Shown here in pieces: positions 6,856-7,073 of a stretch of DNA of 7,073 bases. The position numbers and the translations under genes are program-made. The DNA comes from Acidimicrobiaceae bacterium (GTDB lineage Bacteria > Actinomycetota > Acidimicrobiia > Acidimicrobiales > UBA8190). The notes beneath the pieces were generated by a model that did no database searches, was not told where the DNA came from, and was given only the letters and a program-made list of their open reading frames with translations. Positions within the stretch are counted from its first letter, which is position 1. The number at the start of each line of letters is the position of its first letter. The DNA lies in the NCBI GenBank assembly GCA_003453695.1, contig DMNK01000070.1:5885-12957 (forward strand). Direction: 5' to 3'.

Positions 6856-6999
6856 TCAGTCGGGCAGGCGCCCCCACATGAGGATCCGTTTGAACGGATA
6901 GAAGTAGGGCCGCCGGTCGCCGAGCCGCTGCAGGAGTCGCCGGCGGTACTCGGCGGCGAAGCGGTTGTACTGCGCCGGGTCCCAGACGCCTCGGTCCAC
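6856..6999 (-). CDS. Small hypothetical protein (47 aa), possibly a remnant with methyltransferase-like ends
   Basis: A 47-residue ORF on the minus strand, GTG start, TGA stop. The sequence runs VDRGVWDPAQYNRFAAEYR (1-19), then RRLLQRLGDRR, then PYFYPFKRILMWGRLPD (31-47). It is basic and aromatic-rich, with no signal peptide or clear membrane segment. Support for expression: G/C third positions in all but a few codons, a TAGTCT box exactly six bases before the GTG, and a compact fit between two neighbours. The opening W-D-P-x-Q-Y-x-x-F resembles the N-terminus of trans-aconitate-type methyltransferases, and YPFKRI resembles a C-terminal stretch I associate with the same proteins, so it may be an internally deleted remnant. 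That comparison is from memory and tentative. Otherwise it is an unrecognised small protein, function unknown. A 16-base inverted repeat lies within its codons for residues 34-39. Confidence 0.55.
   Translation of the reverse strand: MDRGVWDPAQYNRFAAEYRRRLLQRLGDRRPYFYPFKRILMWGRLPD
6884..6899. repeat. Short inverted repeat (7-base arms, 2-base centre)
   Basis: ATCCGTT and AACGGAT face each other around TG. It is AT-richer than the surroundings and sits inside the 3' half of the 47-residue gene, 38 bases beyond the end of the methyltransferase gene. It could form a six-pair stem with a TTGA loop or serve as a protein-binding site. No T-run follows in either direction, so a classical intrinsic terminator is not supported. 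Confidence 0.5.
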
Positions 7000-7005
7000 C
7001 CGCTG

Positions 7006-7011
7006 AGACTA
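7006..7011 (-). promoter_or_regulatory. -10 box (TAGTCT) for the 47-residue gene, leaderless spacing
   Basis: On the minus strand TAGTCT is followed by six bases (CAGCGG) and then GTG at 6999. It shares its TA step (7010-7011) with the opposing plus-strand box TACGTT. No -35 hexamer is seen. Confidence 0.5.
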
Positions 7012-7015
7012 CGTT
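7010..7015 (+). promoter_or_regulatory. -10 box (TACGTT) for the terminal reductase-like gene, leaderless spacing
   Basis: TACGTT is followed by seven bases (GGGCGCC) and then GTG at 7023, the same spacing as at the methyltransferase gene. The first two bases are also the end of the opposing minus-strand box. No -35 hexamer is seen. Confidence 0.48.
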
Positions 7016-7022
7016 GGGCGCC

Positions 7023-7073
7023 GTGGCGAAGCGGGTCGTGGTGTGGGGAACAGGCTTCGTGGGCAAGCTCGTC
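7023..7073 (+). CDS. NAD(P)-binding protein, dihydrodipicolinate-reductase-like N-terminus (3' end outside the window)
   Basis: Only 17 residues are visible: VAKRVVVWGTGFVGKLV. A run of beta-strand residues followed by GTGFVG is the glycine-rich turn of a Rossmann dinucleotide-binding fold (GxGxxG) at the extreme N-terminus. The VVWGTG wording is typical of the actinobacterial group annotated as dihydrodipicolinate reductase-like or 2,4-diaminopentanoate dehydrogenase-like proteins. These usually do not serve in lysine synthesis, so dapB should not be assigned. The GTG start is supported by its position right at the N-terminus of the fold and by the TACGTT box seven bases upstream. A different Rossmann oxidoreductase cannot be excluded from so little sequence. 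Confidence 0.6.
   Translation, partial: MAKRVVVWGTGFVGKLV

Noticed and set aside
1..7073. Search by eye for tRNA, rRNA, CRISPR repeats, IS ends, riboswitches, toxin-antitoxin or defence genes
   Set aside because: Nothing seen; no spaced direct repeats, transposase motifs or tRNA-like cloverleaf in the short intergenic gaps.

Overview
The window is a very GC-rich, densely packed bacterial chromosomal segment, by eye about 70% G+C with strongly G/C third codon positions. It most likely comes from an actinobacterium, plausibly the Acidimicrobiia or a relative. That placement rests on protein flavour, GTG starts and apparently leaderless promoters, not on a marker gene. I see no tRNA, rRNA, insertion sequence, CRISPR array, phage gene or other sign of recent transfer. 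This is mainly core and housekeeping sequence.

Left part (1-3120, + strand): the C-terminal half of glucose-6-phosphate dehydrogenase (zwf) overlaps the start of 6-phosphogluconolactonase (pgl) by four bases, so the first two steps of the oxidative pentose phosphate pathway are translationally coupled. After a 44-base gap comes a membrane-bound diguanylate cyclase: six predicted membrane segments, a GAF-like linker and a complete GGDEF domain with an intact inhibitory site. Middle part (3189-4520): a long-form LOG/'lysine decarboxylase-like' Rossmann protein. Its 3' end overlaps, tail to tail, a 69-residue helical protein encoded on the minus strand.

Right part (4518-7073): the 69-residue gene follows a minus-strand acyl-CoA synthetase by 29 bases. 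The synthetase diverges from a small class I SAM-dependent methyltransferase across a 61-base gap. Next is a 47-residue minus-strand ORF, then a divergent, truncated NAD(P)-binding gene of the dihydrodipicolinate-reductase-like type. No annotated coding gap exceeds 70 bases.

The clearest pattern beyond the gene list is regulatory. All four gene starts in the two divergent gaps (6155-, 6217+, 6999-, 7023+) have a TAnnnT -10-like hexamer exactly 6 or 7 bases before the start codon, as expected for leaderless transcripts. In the second gap the two opposing hexamers share the same TA step. This also supports the 47-residue ORF as a real gene. I found no convincing novel multi-gene system.
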